64,000 bases of DNA from Blasia pusilla (taxonomy: Eukaryota; Marchantiophyta; Marchantiopsida; Blasiales), in the NCBI GenBank assembly GCA_050084515.1, contig CM114271.1:16182001-16246000 (forward strand), read 5' to 3'. Numbering within the stretch: position 1 is the stretch's first letter; each line of letters starts with the position of its first letter. A program made the position numbers and the translations under genes. The notes beneath the pieces are model-generated. The model saw only the letters and a program-made list of their open reading frames with translations, was not told the DNA's origin and searched no databases. Positions 1 to 19,891 of this stretch are shown one piece after another.

Positions 1-606
1 TCTGAGAGAGCAAGTTTTCCCTTCGTTTCGGCTCATTTAGAGCCATATTGAGAAACTTACTATTTTAGGTAAGTACCATTTTGATTATATGGTTGATTTT
101 CTATTTTTGGTAAGTGACCCTTGACCTCCTACATCAGGTTAAGAGCCAAGGTGGTGACTTGGGAGCATAAGTTACCATGGAGAGAGCTTGGGAGAGGGGA
201 GGGGTATACCTAAAGGAGAGAGAGCTTGAGAGCTCATTTCTCTTTGTTGAACCTCTTGGCATAAGGCGGCAGAGCTTTGATCCCTTGTCTTGTGAGTGTA
301 ACCCAAGCCTCTCATTAGGAGAGTGGGTTTGGTTTGACATTGAGAAGGACATGTGAGAGTGCACACATGTGAGAACTATGGTATTGTGAGAGAGATTGGA
401 TCTTATTTTACAAAGAGAGAATGAGTGAGAGAGAGCTTCATGGGGGAGCTTGCTTGTTGCCGCACAACATACGTCTCAGTGAGAGAGTGTAGATTTAGTG
501 CCGCATGTTTAGTTTGAGTGATTGAGGGATTACTTGCAAGATTGAGAGTGATCATGTGAGAGGGGCACAAAGGGAATCACGGCGTCCTTTTGGGACTTTG
601 AGACGT
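1..606 (+). mobile_element. Shortened Ty3/gypsy LTR (enters from the window edge)
   Basis: Bases 1-450 read like the reverse complement of the LTR at 29,044-31,194 (they share the purine-rich GAGAGAG stretches and the motif AACCTCTTGGCATAAGGCGG). At about 450 the match jumps to the other end of that LTR (GTGCCGCATGTTT ... GGGACTTTGAGA, about 495-606), so about 1.4 kb of LTR interior is missing. The LTR lies in the opposite orientation to the LTRs at 29-36 kb. A piece of about 60 bp (GAGAGTGCACAC..GAGAGAGATTGGATCTTATTTTA) occurs twice, at 355-415 and 610-668. The start lies outside the window. Confidence 0.75.
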
Positions 607-671
607 CTGAGAGTGCACACGTGTGAGAACTATGGTATCGTGAGAGAGATTGGATCTTATTTTATTAAACA

Positions 672-783
672 TATTATGGTACTTCTTGTCTGGTTATTTG
701 GATGTCATGAGTTAGCATGGGATCTTGCGTGTTTGTATGTGTGTTCGGTAAAAGCGATGTATGTTGAGTAGCAATGTGTATGC
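672..783 (+). repeat. Dispersed repeat shared with 21,716-21,836
   Basis: This stretch matches the reverse complement of 21,716-21,836 over about 110 bp (GGTACTTCTTGTCT, GTTTGGATG-like and CATGAGTTAGCATGGGATC, ending in GATGTATGTTG..GTAGC). Near 21.8 kb it lies just downstream of the gypsy pol gene in the same orientation. Here it lies next to a pol fragment of opposite orientation, so one of the two sites has been rearranged. A third short match (GATGTATGTTGACAGCGATGTGTAT) sits at about 2,370-2,395. Confidence 0.6.
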
Positions 784-2290
784 ACACAACAAGGCCTGCA
801 CAACATGCATCTAAAGCCTGCACGAGCAATAGCCAAACTCGTATCAATACTCCCATCCATGTTCAAAAGATGAAATGGCACACTATTATGCACATGATCT
901 TTCCAAACGGTACCATCATCACCCTCTAAAACAAGGACTCCTGATTTCTCGCACTCGCATAATAGTGTCTCCCGCCGTAACGTCCAATGTCTTCGGCATT
1001 GTCTGCTGTAGGTAGACAAAATTTCTAGGATGGAATCTCCGATTCTCTGGTCGACACCCTCCTCCACGTGTAGTCGCGAATCTTAGAGTATCGCGATGTT
1101 GATCAATAACCAGGTTCTCAAACGCCATAGGCATGACTCTATGAAAGAGCTCAACCCGCTAAGAACACACTCGCACCCAAATGTTTGGATTGTCAAGATC
1201 AAGCACCTCAACCAAATCTCATCGAATAGACAATGGTAACTTTGGCTCTCTCCTCTAGCCGCTCCCTCACTCAACCTATCCGGCAATGCTACCAACTCAA
1301 TCGATTTGGAAAAGTGCTCCACCATGACCAACATATACCCACTATGGCGTCCTATCAATGGCAAAGGACCTACAAATTATAAACTCCAACTATACCCAAA
1401 TCCCATTATCGATAAAGGATGCGAGTGTGGTGTCGGAGCATTGAATGATGCCCGCACCCTATCACATACAATGCATATGGCTACAAACTTTTGAACATCA
1501 ATTCGCATACCACGCCTCCAATATTGAATCTGAATCAAGCTATACGTACCCTCGAATCCAAAATGCCCTAACTCATCGTGAGCATGTCTCACAAACGGTG
1601 CTCGATGCAAAGGATGAGGTACCATCCGCACTCGTCCATCCTCCCAAACTCCAAGCTAATGCGATCCCTCCCACCTGAACCTCTTGACTCGCTGTAGGAC
1701 TCGATCTTGATCTCTAGCATCCACCATGCTTGCTAAGACACCAGTGCGCACATACTCCAAGACCAACTCATCATCATGGATTTCTCGAGTTTGTGTCGAC
1801 TCCTCACCAGCATTTGGATCTTAGGACTCACCATCAAACCTCCCTCTTGGAGTGGATGCCTCTTGCTGACCTGACAGAGCCAAAAGACACAAATACATAG
1901 ATGCATGCCAACCCCGGACTATCTCCTCATCACTCTCACCATGCCACCGCGCTCCAGTGGCATCGTTGTGGCTTGTGCATGGGTTATGGCTCAACACCTC
2001 CGCATCCTGGTTCAAATATCCTGGGCGATGGACAACTTGAAAATCGTACTCCTGCAACAAGAGTGACCATATGGCAAGCTTCCTTGCAAGCGTGTCAGAC
2101 TCCATCAACCATATGAGTGGCTTATGATCAATGATGAACCTGAAAGGGTCCTTGAACAAATAACATCTGAAATGGGTCACTTCCCTCACTACAACTAAGC
2201 ACTCCCCCTCGTAGGAACTCTACATTGCCTTCATAGCTTTGTTCAAGCGGCTCGCATATGCCACTACAAACTCATTGGGGTTGTCCAGTC
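783..2290 (-). pseudogene. Ty3/gypsy pol fragment: RNase H, integrase, start of PHD
   Basis: Read on the minus strand from 2,290 down, the translation shows the end of RNase H (FIIDHKPLIWLMES, VVHRPGYLNQDAE), the integrase zinc-binding region (HAHDELGHFGFEGT), part of the integrase core (LVMVEHFSKSIELVALPD), and the C-terminal tail (WKDHVHN..PFHLLNMD..CMLC). It stops inside the PHD finger, where the larger element at 22-29 kb continues. The reading frame shifts several times and parts of the integrase core are missing, so it is a dead fragment. It belongs to the same family as the 21.7-31.2 kb element but is clearly diverged. Confidence 0.85.
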
Positions 2291-2860
2291 ATTCATGTGT
2301 ATGTGTAGAGATGTTAGGATTTATAGCTAGGTAGATGGATCTTAGAGATGTGCATACATGATAGCCGATGTATGTTGACAGCGATGTGTATTCGCACAAT
2401 ACAGTTCATAAAACCTCTTGGTCATCTATCATTTGATGACCAAGAGGTTGAGGAGAGAGAGAGAGATCTCACATTCAATTAGGATCTATGAGGAAAATTA
2501 TGCTTTGAGCTTCCAAACATTGAGATATAAATCGTAAGATGGTGCTATTAATTAGTAACTCTAATGTGCTTACTATGTTAAATTTCCTAAACTACAAATA
2601 TAACCATATTACATTAATGCAAAATATAATATGCATTTTCTATTCAATATGAAAGAGTCTCATGTATCCTACATTATTACTCTTCAAACTATTGAAAGAA
2701 TTTTTTAAGGAGAAAATTTACTGACCCTTGATAGTTTCTAAGATAAGAAAAAATATTTCTTGAAAGATAAAGGTACAAATAACACTAGTCTTAAAACCAC
2801 ACTTTTATGAAACCCTTATGATTATGGCTTCATTAATTAATGGAAAGGATATAAAATTAG
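2291..2860. other. AT-rich stretch without recognisable gene
   Basis: From the end of the pol fragment to about 2,860 the DNA is AT-rich with no coding pattern. A GAGAGAGAGAGA run lies near 2,455-2,466 and a short copy of the GATGTATGTTG repeat near 2,370. Confidence 0.5.
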
Positions 2861-3605
2861 TGAGTGCACGTCAAGGTTGCACAAAAATGTACTTGTTTGT
2901 CCATGGGAAGGACAAGTCTGAACATATCCACGGACCTGCACAACGGGTCTCCTGTTCGGATATTTTTACTATCCAGGTCGCTTGCGTGGTCTCAAGATGT
3001 AGGAATGGGTGCAAGCAGGGATCAAATGGATGTGCAGGCTACGAGATCTAGCCAAGACCGTATCCAACCTATGCGTGGGCCACACGGGCCACGTACGTGG
3101 GTGTTTGATGCAGACGACAGGTCGCTAGACTACATGCAGGTCGGTTGAGCCCGGGTCTGTGTTTCATGTGGGTGGGCCCAAGTGTACGCCGTGGAAACTT
3201 GACCCTGCATAGACATGTTCATCTTGCAGACAGACATAAGTCCGCGAACATGGGCTTTTTCCGTGTGCAAGGTTGCACAGGAATAGACATGCAGCCCGGG
3301 TAGCTTGCCTAGCCCGTAGTGGGCACTCGCATTGGACGAGCCTGCACTGATTTTGTGGTCCACGCAAGGCCCGCACATGGCGGGCTCTACGGCGCTACGC
3401 GGGCCTAAACCTGCCTTGCGGGCCACAAAACTGGTGATGGGCTCTGAGGGCAGGCTTGGATGCGAATCACGAGTACCCAGGCCTGCAAAGAGATGTTTGT
3501 CCTCGGGACGGACATAAGTCCGCATACATGAATATGTTCGCGGACACCTACTTTGTTTGTGTGCAACCTTGTCCGTGTGCAACCTTGGTGCACGTGGGTG
3601 ACAAA
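2861..3605. repeat. GC-rich cluster of short related repeats
   Basis: The motif AAGGTTGCAC occurs at about 2,873 and 3,270 and inverted (GTGCAACCTTG) at about 3,562 and 3,579. A second motif, GGACATAAGTCCGC with its flanks, occurs near 3,233 and 3,512, with a diverged relative near 2,900. The ends (AGTGCACGTCAAGGTTGCAC at the left; CACGTGCACCAAGGTTGCAC when the right end is reverse-complemented) form an imperfect inverted repeat, as in a small non-autonomous DNA element. Long open frames here on both strands are compositional and match nothing known to me. Confidence 0.45.
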
Positions 3606-5040
3606 ATTTCATAAATCCCTACTTAGCAAACAACATGCTAGAGTGCCATTAATTTTAGGTGAGATTTGATCTAATTTTGTTTATCCAATTATATGTTTTC
3701 TCTACCATTTTGACCATGCCGACATAGTATAGGTGATATGCCAAATACGAATGATAAACAATTAAATGCCAATTTTTAAGTTTAGAATGAAAGTTGCATA
3801 ATGTAGGGGGTGAAGAAAACATGGGAGGGGAAACAAGGAGGAATAGTAACTTTTGTAGATGTATGGATATTTGTTTATGTAAGATTGAAAAGTGCATGAA
3901 CTTTTTTTGGTGATTTTGGACCTCCTTGAACATACACAATTTTTTTTGTTAACATTCTTCTTGGGAGTGAACTCTTGTGCACATCAACAATATTTATAGC
4001 CCATGCTACTTGGCTTTATTAAGCAGTTCTCTTTCTCTTTCCGCCACCTATTCTTGTGGGCCTTTGGGTGTTGAGTTGATTCACAATGCATAGGCTTTAG
4101 AATGCAAGTTATTCCCTTGAGCTTCTCAACCGTAGGATGTGAAATGGAGATGTGAGCCAATTTAATAAAGACATTTGGACTCACTCCTCTCCTTATTAGT
4201 ATTTGTCTACTCTCTCCACTCCGTATTAAGATTTTATTTTTTTAATAATCTCAATGTCGTGTCTCAATGCCGTGTAAGTATTTTGTTATATTTTCTCTCC
4301 ACTCCATTTTCTTTTTCTCTCCTTTCCATGCCCTGTTAGGCTTTTTTTAATTCTCTCCACTCCCCAAGTATGTTCATTAATTTAATTTTCCTCCCCATGA
4401 AACCAAGTTTTAAAAAAAACCCAAAACCTAGGTACATAGTGGTTGTATGTACCTAGGATTTGATTTAATAATGTTATAAATGGGAAAAACATGAAAGTAT
4501 CTACTTATGCCATTACATCCGAGGGCTTTCTTGCTGCTTACTACTTGAAAATGGACATGTTAACATGAGGGGAAATGTTTAGGAATGATCACTTTGTTTT
4601 TCTCTTTAAACTTTCCCAATTGTATGGGAAAGTTGGTTGCACACATTTCTTTGTTGTAGAAACTAGCCGGTGCACGAAAGAGAGTGCACAAAATTAGTGA
4701 GTTTCATAAGAGCTTACATGCTTTGGCTCATAAAGAACGACACATGTCAATCATTTACATTTCAAAAAACAAGTCCTAGGAGAAATGTCATCCCTTACCG
4801 GCATGCATTTGTTTAATGGTGCCGTCCCCACGAAGATGCCCTTACACCATCACTTTATAAATTAAAAAAATACATTTAAATATTGACGTTCTAGGGTAGA
4901 AGGAGCAAGCGCATGGGAACACGACACGACGGGCATTCAAACTTCCTGCCTGCCCGGGAGTATTCGGAAAGAAGTAACAAGTAATTGTTTTTTCAGGATT
5001 TTCAAAAGAGAGATAATATTGTTTGCGACCGGGTAACAGT
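3606..5040. other. AT-rich stretch without recognisable gene
   Basis: No coding pattern, tRNA or transposon domain was seen on either strand. The stretch has many poly-T and TCTCTCC tracts (for example 4,250-4,350) and a short inverted match, CCTAGGTACATA / TGTACCTAGG, at about 4,426-4,458. Confidence 0.45.
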
Positions 5041-8000
5041 GCAGTTCTAGCAAGGGGTTGACGTAGACAGCAGCACGGCAGAGAGCGCGACAGGACAGCA
5101 CGGGCATTCAAACTTCGTGTCTGCCCGGGAGGATCGGGAAGGAGAGGAGAAGCAAATCCGGTATTTTTTAAGGGAAAAAAAAGAGACAAAAAGACGAGCG
5201 ACTCTCCGCGCTCTCCGAAATGTGGGGGCCATTTTGCGCTACAGCGAAAGAGAGGAGTTTGATGAGCGAAGCGACAGAGACTGTCACCATCTACAGTCTG
5301 AGAGAGAGAGAGAGAGAGAGACACCGGAAGACAATGGGGTCACTGCGCAGTGCAGCGGCGATTCAGATGTTGAGGTGCGCGATTTTCGCGGTGGTCGATG
5401 GATTGCTGCATCGCAGAGGTTAGTTGGCAGCCCGAGAGCAGCAGCGGCAGGAGCCTGTGAATCTGTCGCATAGCGTTGCGTACAGTAGGTCGGACATGGT
5501 GATGTATCGTGTGCTGCCTCGCTCTCCGTCCGTCCTTCCTTTCATCGCTCCTCTCCTCTGCGGTGCGGTGGTATGGATGTACTGTAATGGTCTCTTTGTG
5601 GAGAGAAGAGAGAGAGACAGAGGGAGTCTCAAGGGAGAGAAGAAATTGTCAATGATTATGTGGAGATGAGAGAGATTACAGTAATTAACCTGTCAGAGAC
5701 CTGCAGGAGACGGAATTCGTAAATGTGGTTACTGGTGCGAGATGGCAGATATTTACTGTAGAGAGAGAGAAATTCTCAAAGGCATGGGTACATCGCGGTG
5801 ACTGGAGGACGGAGCGGTCGGGAAATAGAAGCGTTGCTGTTGCAAAAGCCGATGAATGAGAAGCACCGGGCTGTCTCTGGTTGGGGAAAACCTCGGACTG
5901 AACACGCATACGGGGGATTCAATTATCAATACACTATTATAATCTGCCCACGGTTGATGAACGTGCTGCGTCAGTGGGATACGAAACAGGGTGACTCTGA
6001 GAGAAAGACGGTCTTGGTCTTCGGTGCTGTAGAGAGAAGCTGCTTCTCTCCGCCCTCCATATCTGGGAGCCGCCTTCTGATGCTGCGACGGTGGTGCCTG
6101 CAGGCTCCTCCGTTCCGCATCGTTCCGTCCCTCCTGGCAGCATTTGCTTTTTGTTCGGTGGCAGAATGTGCGTGCTGCGCTGTGCTCGCTCGCTCGCAGC
6201 CGTGGCAGAGCAGAGCAGAGGCAGGAATGATCGGCGAAGGTACAGAGAGGAAGCTTGCCTCACACGCGTTGCTCCCCGTCTCTCGGCCGCCCTACCTGCT
6301 GCGCCGAAGGACGCAATCCGCGGCCTCTAAGACCAGGATCTCCAGTACTCTAATTCGCTCCTGGAGTTACCCCGATCCCTCCGTCCCACCATCAGAGCAG
6401 GAATCCAGGGAGGGGTCCCGAATAAAATCCGCCCGTCCACCGTCGACTCGACCCCACTCTGTCTGCAGTTTCCGCCCCCCTTCTCTCTCATCTTCAATCC
6501 GCGCGGTCGGGGGCAGCGGGTTAAACTCGCCTCTTCAATGGCCGCTCGGGGGCGCAGGGGACCAAATTAGTGTTGCCACCTTCTTCACATTCCTTGTTTC
6601 TCAAATTCTCACACCTCTTCAGTTGCCGCTCGGGGGAGCTGGGGGAGTTACCTAGCGGTGCCACCTTCTCTCACCTCTTCAATGGCCGCTCGGGGCCGGG
6701 GAGCATGTTAGTGTTGCCACCTTCTTGACACTCCTTCTCTTACCTCTTCAATTTCCGCTCGGGGGAAGTAGGGGGAGTAAATTAGCGCTGCCTCCTTCTC
6801 ACATGCCGTCCCCCCCGGAAACCCGGCGACAAACTAGAGTTCCCTCCTTCTCCCACCTCTCCAATTGGGCCCGGCGGTTGGGAGATGGGGAAGGGAGGGA
6901 GCAGGGTTGTCAGTCGGATTGAGTTTCCACCTGAGTCCGTTGTCTGGTAGAGTGCGAGCGGAGGTTCTTTCTGTCTCTCTCCGCTTCAATTTTCGGTTGG
7001 GGTTTGGGAGTGATTGATTCCTCGGCCAGGATCGGTCCTTTTCAATTGTTGTCCCGACTGGTGGATGAGCGACTCACGGATCACACCGGCCTCTTACTTC
7101 TTTCTCTCTTTACCCTTCGCTGCTGCCATGGCTTCCGATGACGACGAGCAGCCAGTCGGACAGACGAGACCGACACTTGCAGGCACCATAGACAGTTTGT
7201 TGAAACCGAAGAGAACAATCATGAGAACCTGTCGAGTAGCTTGAACCGAGCTTTCCAGGATGAGGATGCGCTTGGCCAAAATTGAATGAGCCATTGCTGC
7301 AGACCAGCCTCCCCATACAACTGTACTCATCTCTCACCTACTAGTCACTGACCCGTCCTCATTACTCTCAGTTCCACCGTGCCCTGCCAGCACATTGCAG
7401 ACACCTTATTTTCGCGGAGGGAAGCCTTGAGGACCATGTCAGCCGGCATCTTCCCTTTTCATTCGCCCTACGGAGATTTCGCAGAAGCTAGGGTATCCCC
7501 TTCTCATCATACGAAGATTTAATCGCTCATCCGCATCGCCCCTCGGACCCGTTCAGATCGGATCCACTGCTCTGGTCACCGCCCAACCCTCTCGCCTCGC
7601 CTCGCCTCACCTCACCTCACATCTCTCTCTCGCTTGTCTCAAAGGGCTATGACAGGCACTACTATACTACTTTATGAGTATTCTTTCTGCATCACCTCTC
7701 GAGTCCTACGGCTCTCTCGGGTCTCCATGGGCAATAAACCAGGGGCTCATTCACTCGTTCATTATCGCTCTCTGCGGCACTCTCTCGTATCCCTGTGCGG
7801 CAGCTCCTGGTTACCCGAAGTAAAAGATCAGGCCGCAACCGAAAGGCGAAGAGAGTGAATTCTACGCTGTAAGCCCTAATCCCTTCTGGCAGCGCAGTCC
7901 CCGCTCTCCCCCTCGTCCTCGCCCATTATTCTGCGGGGGCCCCGTTTGGACACCGACTTCTTGGAAGGAAGAAGCGGACGGGAAAGACGTCGCACTCTCT

Positions 8001-8990
8001 TTCTATCTCTGCCTTTTGCCTTTTCTGATCGAGAACGGAGTCAGCAAACGACTGGGCAGGCGCTTGGAGCTGCGCGGCGTCGTAGCCGCGTCTACCCTGG
8101 GAGAGGGGAGATATTTCGAATCTATAGGAGTTACTTGCAGCGAGATACTTCAGGGCTCGCGATGCAGTTATGGACACTGGGGGAGTCTTCCAACCCGAGC
8201 TGAAGGACACTGGCAGAAAGACACATGTAGATCGATAGACAGCTCTAGGATTTTCGAAATCCTCGGGGCGGTGGCCGAGTCTTGCCGGGGTCATCATCGT
8301 CATCTTGTTCCTGGGGACTGATACTTGGGCATATATTGAGTTTTTAATCTTTTCCCACTTATTTCGCGTTCGGGAGGTGGCGACGCGGATGGATTCTTTA
8401 CGTTTGCTCCTCTTCTCCCGGAACGCCTGTGGTTGGTGGAGGCATTCTTCCGAGACACTCATTTCGTGTTGATCCATTCAGGCCGCACGCTACTGCGTTC
8501 CGAGCGCGGTCCCCCACCAGTCTGGTTTCCACCTCTAGGATGGTGGCCTGTGCGGACGAAGAACCACCATACGTATTGACCGACCCTCTGTCTGGGATAC
8601 TTTGCCTGTCTCGAGTAATCTATGGCCTTAGGTAATTTGCGTAACAACGGACACCTCCCGCGATTTCCTAAGCACTCCTTTCAGATCTGCCCTTGAACTC
8701 TGGAGTCTTCGCGTGTGGTTTGCGGTCTGTGCGTTTCGTATCCGCCGCTCTTGGAAGGAAGTGTGGCACAATCCCAGTGATAGGATGGCCATTGACAATC
8801 ATCTTTTGACAGAGGTATCACGTACACGGTCATTAGTGCTGCTCATATCGGCGCGTCAGCCGGACTATTGCTAGAGAGCTATCCATGTAGCTCTCTAGGG
8901 AAGTCCTTGTGCCCCCTCCCTCTGTAAAACCCCACTACTGCAGAGGACTTCCTCATCATCTTTCTTTGGAACCTACTGCAGAACTTCCTT
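5041..8990. other. CpG/GC-rich tract, no recognisable gene
   Basis: This tract of nearly 4 kb is much richer in G, C and CpG than its flanks. It holds a (GA)n run at about 5,300-5,322 and a degenerate tandem repeat at 6,489-6,880. Several open frames run through it (up to 285 codons on the plus strand at 5,798-6,655 and 183 on the minus strand at 7,926-8,477), but their translations are rich in Ser, Arg and Pro, share no motif with a known family, and overlap on both strands. It could be promoter and 5' leader DNA, a noncoding transcript, or a decayed element. I cannot choose between these. Confidence 0.4.
6489..6880 (+). repeat. Degenerate tandem repeat, unit about 60-110 bp
   Basis: Units begin with CCTCTTCAAT(G)GCCGCTCGGGGG or a variant at about 6,489, 6,530, 6,613, 6,673, 6,742 and 6,853. 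They continue with a G-rich block, then (A)AATTAGTGTTGCCACCTTCT or a variant. Spacing varies from about 41 to 110 bp because of internal insertions and deletions. The G-rich block repeats GGGGGNNNNGGGG-like tracts. Confidence 0.7.
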
Positions 8991-9225
8991 TCCGCTAAAG
9001 TTGCAAACGTCACGTTATCTCTAGCGATCATAAGAGTTTAGGCCACCAATGGCAATGTAGTAGCAACATAAATGACCAGAGTCCTGTTTGTGCATCCCAT
9101 GACGCATTCTTCCGTAGAAAGTTTCACATTTTCTATTCCCCTGCGAGGCTGCGACTCCTTTCATTAATCGTCCACCAGTGCCACATTCAGATGAACCACG
9201 CATGAATGCCAAAATGTTAAAAAAT

Positions 9226-9229
9226 TTTA

Positions 9230-9231
<2 letters not shown>
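9226..9231 (-). terminator. Candidate polyadenylation signal AATAAA overlapping the stop codon
   Basis: The complement of 9,226-9,231 is AATAAA. It starts inside the TAA stop codon (9,230-9,232) of the thiouridylase gene and is followed by a T-rich stretch. A very short 3' UTR is possible. Plant poly(A) signals are loose, so other sites further down may be used. Confidence 0.35.
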
Positions 9232-17640
<8,409 letters not shown>

Positions 17641-19681
17641 TGCAGTCCTTCAATTACCTCCCACCAAGACGAAAGGAACCAGAGATTCTTAAAAGAAGGC
17701 CATGGTTTCCACCAAATTGCGTGAAGGAAAACAGACGAGGACCACTGAAAATCTTTAGGCAAGGTGGCTAAAAACCGGGAACGAAGGGCGTGTGAGGAGA
17801 AATCTCAAGTTGTATAGCCAACAAAATCCACTGGGTAAGACTCCTGTCCGAATTGAGGAGTGCTCCGACGGGATCATAGGACACGCATTAGATGAAAGAG
17901 ACACCAACGAATCCTATCTGCGTGTATGGCGAACTTTCTCGGGCCATGAAGTCTGCTCTAAACTACTTCAAGGAACATTCGGGGCAAGGAAAAAACACGT
18001 CCTCTAGTAGCTGGTGGCAATCCTAAGCGTGTCAAAAGCTTCTCTTTGATAATGACTTGTAATAAACCCGGAAAAAACTCCACGAGCGGCCGCGGTGATG
18101 TCCATCATGTCCTTGGGATCATTTCGAGTTCCAGAATTTAAAGACGACAGCAGGGCTTGCTCATGTCCGAATTGAAAGTAGATACCAACGATTCGAAAAG
18201 CTAACTACGTACAATACCGCTCCGAATTTTTCCATCTTCAAGAATCATGAAACGTAGTCGCATGTTCACTTATGATTATAATCCAGAATCAAACACTTCT
18301 AACAAGACTAAAAACGACTGCAATTCAAAGTGCACATCACCAATCCACTAGAAGATGCAGTAAGACGTACCATAGAGCAGCAAACAAAACTTCTTGTCCT
18401 CCAAGCGAAATGGGCCGCACAAAGCTCCATCGTCACCAACTTCACGAACGCTTCTGCGTATGGAGCAACGCTCTGGCTTCGGCTCTCATCGGCCCTCTGG
18501 CTTCAGCCTGAGCTGCAAAAATTAAAGAGGCCAGTGCATCCACTGCGTTCCAAGCGGACAAGAGGCGGGTCACAAGGTCTGCCAAGCGTCGCAATAACGC
18601 CGTCGCGATGTACATGGTGATCTCGACGGAGACGTGGTCACTATGAGCAGAAACACCTCTCCGTCGCATTTCAGACGGCCTACTGGATAGGGACGTCGCG
18701 ATGCGTCCAAATATTGACGGGTGTCGAGCGGAGAGAGATGACAGCGCCTCCGGACAAATGCATCCGTCGTGTTAGTGACGGTTATCTCGACGGAGAAAAT
18801 GCAGTATGGAATGAAAGTGAGAACAAGATACTTTGAGGATATTGTAGTTATTATATGCTAAAAAACAATTTTGGGCGCTTGCAACTAGTGGCGTTGGAAC
18901 TTGTTGCAAAACTGCTTACAAGTCTACCAAGTATGCGGTCTGAAAGGGCAGTTTTGGTGGTAGCAATTAAGTGAAAAAAAATTAGGAGCAAGAAAAAATA
19001 GCTATTTGTTAACTTTGGAAATATTAGATAATTTTCGAGTGGTAGGACATGCCCAATTGGTAAGATAAGAAGTGAGTAACTTTAGTGTATAAATCAGATA
19101 CAAATGCAAAACACACCGAGTGCATAAGGTTTGTATAATTATAAGTGACTGAAATGGAAGCAAGGGTATTCTTATAGCATATTGTGATTGGCACATTGTG
19201 AACGATTAAATAGTAGAACATGAAATCATAAGGTTTTTTATGGATTTTATTAGAGTATTATAAGTGCCTGGAAAGGGGTTGTTTTAGTTGTGATTTAACA
19301 AGTTTCCGAATAGCAAAAGAAAAATTTGTATATGAATGAGATTGCAAATGGAGGTGGCTTGTGTATGTTTGTATGCGCAATGTAGAATGATAGTTGGATG
19401 TGGTAGAGAGCCACACAAAATGTAATTAAGCAAACTAAAATGAAAGATTGCAATGTAAATAAACCAAAGAGAATAAGAGTGAGTAATGATCTCAACCATT
19501 GCAAAATAGCACTGACAGAGACAATTGTGTACTTGAGTCTGAGTGCTTTTGCCAGAGACTTTCTCAAAATCTGCAAAAAAGACTTCTAGGAGAGATAAAA
19601 ATTGCCACAAAACTAATTGACACGTCTATTTCCGATGCAAAACAACAAACACAATATGGATTTAATTGTCAACATCTGTAG
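17641..19681. other. Upstream of the thiouridylase gene; no recognisable gene
   Basis: The promoter of the minus-strand gene should lie just above 17,640. A small plus-strand frame (17,792-18,007, 71 codons) and a GC-richer patch at 18,330-18,800 with overlapping frames on both strands show no known motif. Within the patch, TCTCGACGGAGA occurs at about 18,620 and 18,791 with similar flanks, a small internal duplication. From 18,830 the DNA is AT-rich. Confidence 0.4.
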
Positions 19682-19891
19682 TTAAAGCTTGGGATTATCC
19701 TGAATTAAATGCTCGATGTCTTTGGAGAAGTCACCAAAGTCATCTTTTGCATTTTTCACTTGTTCTTTCACAGTTTGATGAGCTAGCAAGTTAGAAGCAT
19801 GTTTGTCATAAGTTGAATCTAATTTCCAAGTAAGATCGCGTATTCGTGTAGATAATTGATCAGATTTCTCTTCAACTTGACTCAATGTCAT
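19682..19891 (-). CDS. Small coiled-coil-like ORF, possible exon or gene fragment
   Basis: Sixty-nine codons, rich in Asp, Glu, Lys and Gln with heptad-like Leu/Ile spacing (LSTRIRDLTWKLDSTYDKH), ending DFSKDIEHLIQDNPKL then stop. The end resembles that of the ORF at 21,178-21,393 (DFIAEVNPLIEHNPKLKL), so the two share an origin. I do not recognise the family. It may be a last exon of a longer minus-strand gene or a decayed duplicate. Confidence 0.35.
   Translation of the reverse strand: MTLSQVEEKSDQLSTRIRDLTWKLDSTYDKHASNLLAHQTVKEQVKNAKDDFGDFSKDIEHLIQDNPKL

Noticed and set aside
740-800. Helitron 3' end (TGTGTATGCACACA hairpin)
   Set aside because: The palindrome is weak and there is no CTRR end or Helitron helicase nearby.
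3130-3612. 160-codon minus-strand open frame
   Set aside because: It lies within the GC-rich repeat cluster; the repeated THKVRRT-like pieces come from the DNA repeats.
5798-6655. 285-codon plus-strand open frame
   Set aside because: It runs through a CpG-rich tract and into the tandem repeat (the end repeats PLGGAG), has low-complexity Ser/Arg/Pro content, and competing long frames lie on the other strand. No family motif.
7926-8477. 183-codon minus-strand open frame
   Set aside because: No recognisable motif or exon-intron context, and overlapping plus-strand frames. High GC explains the lack of stops.
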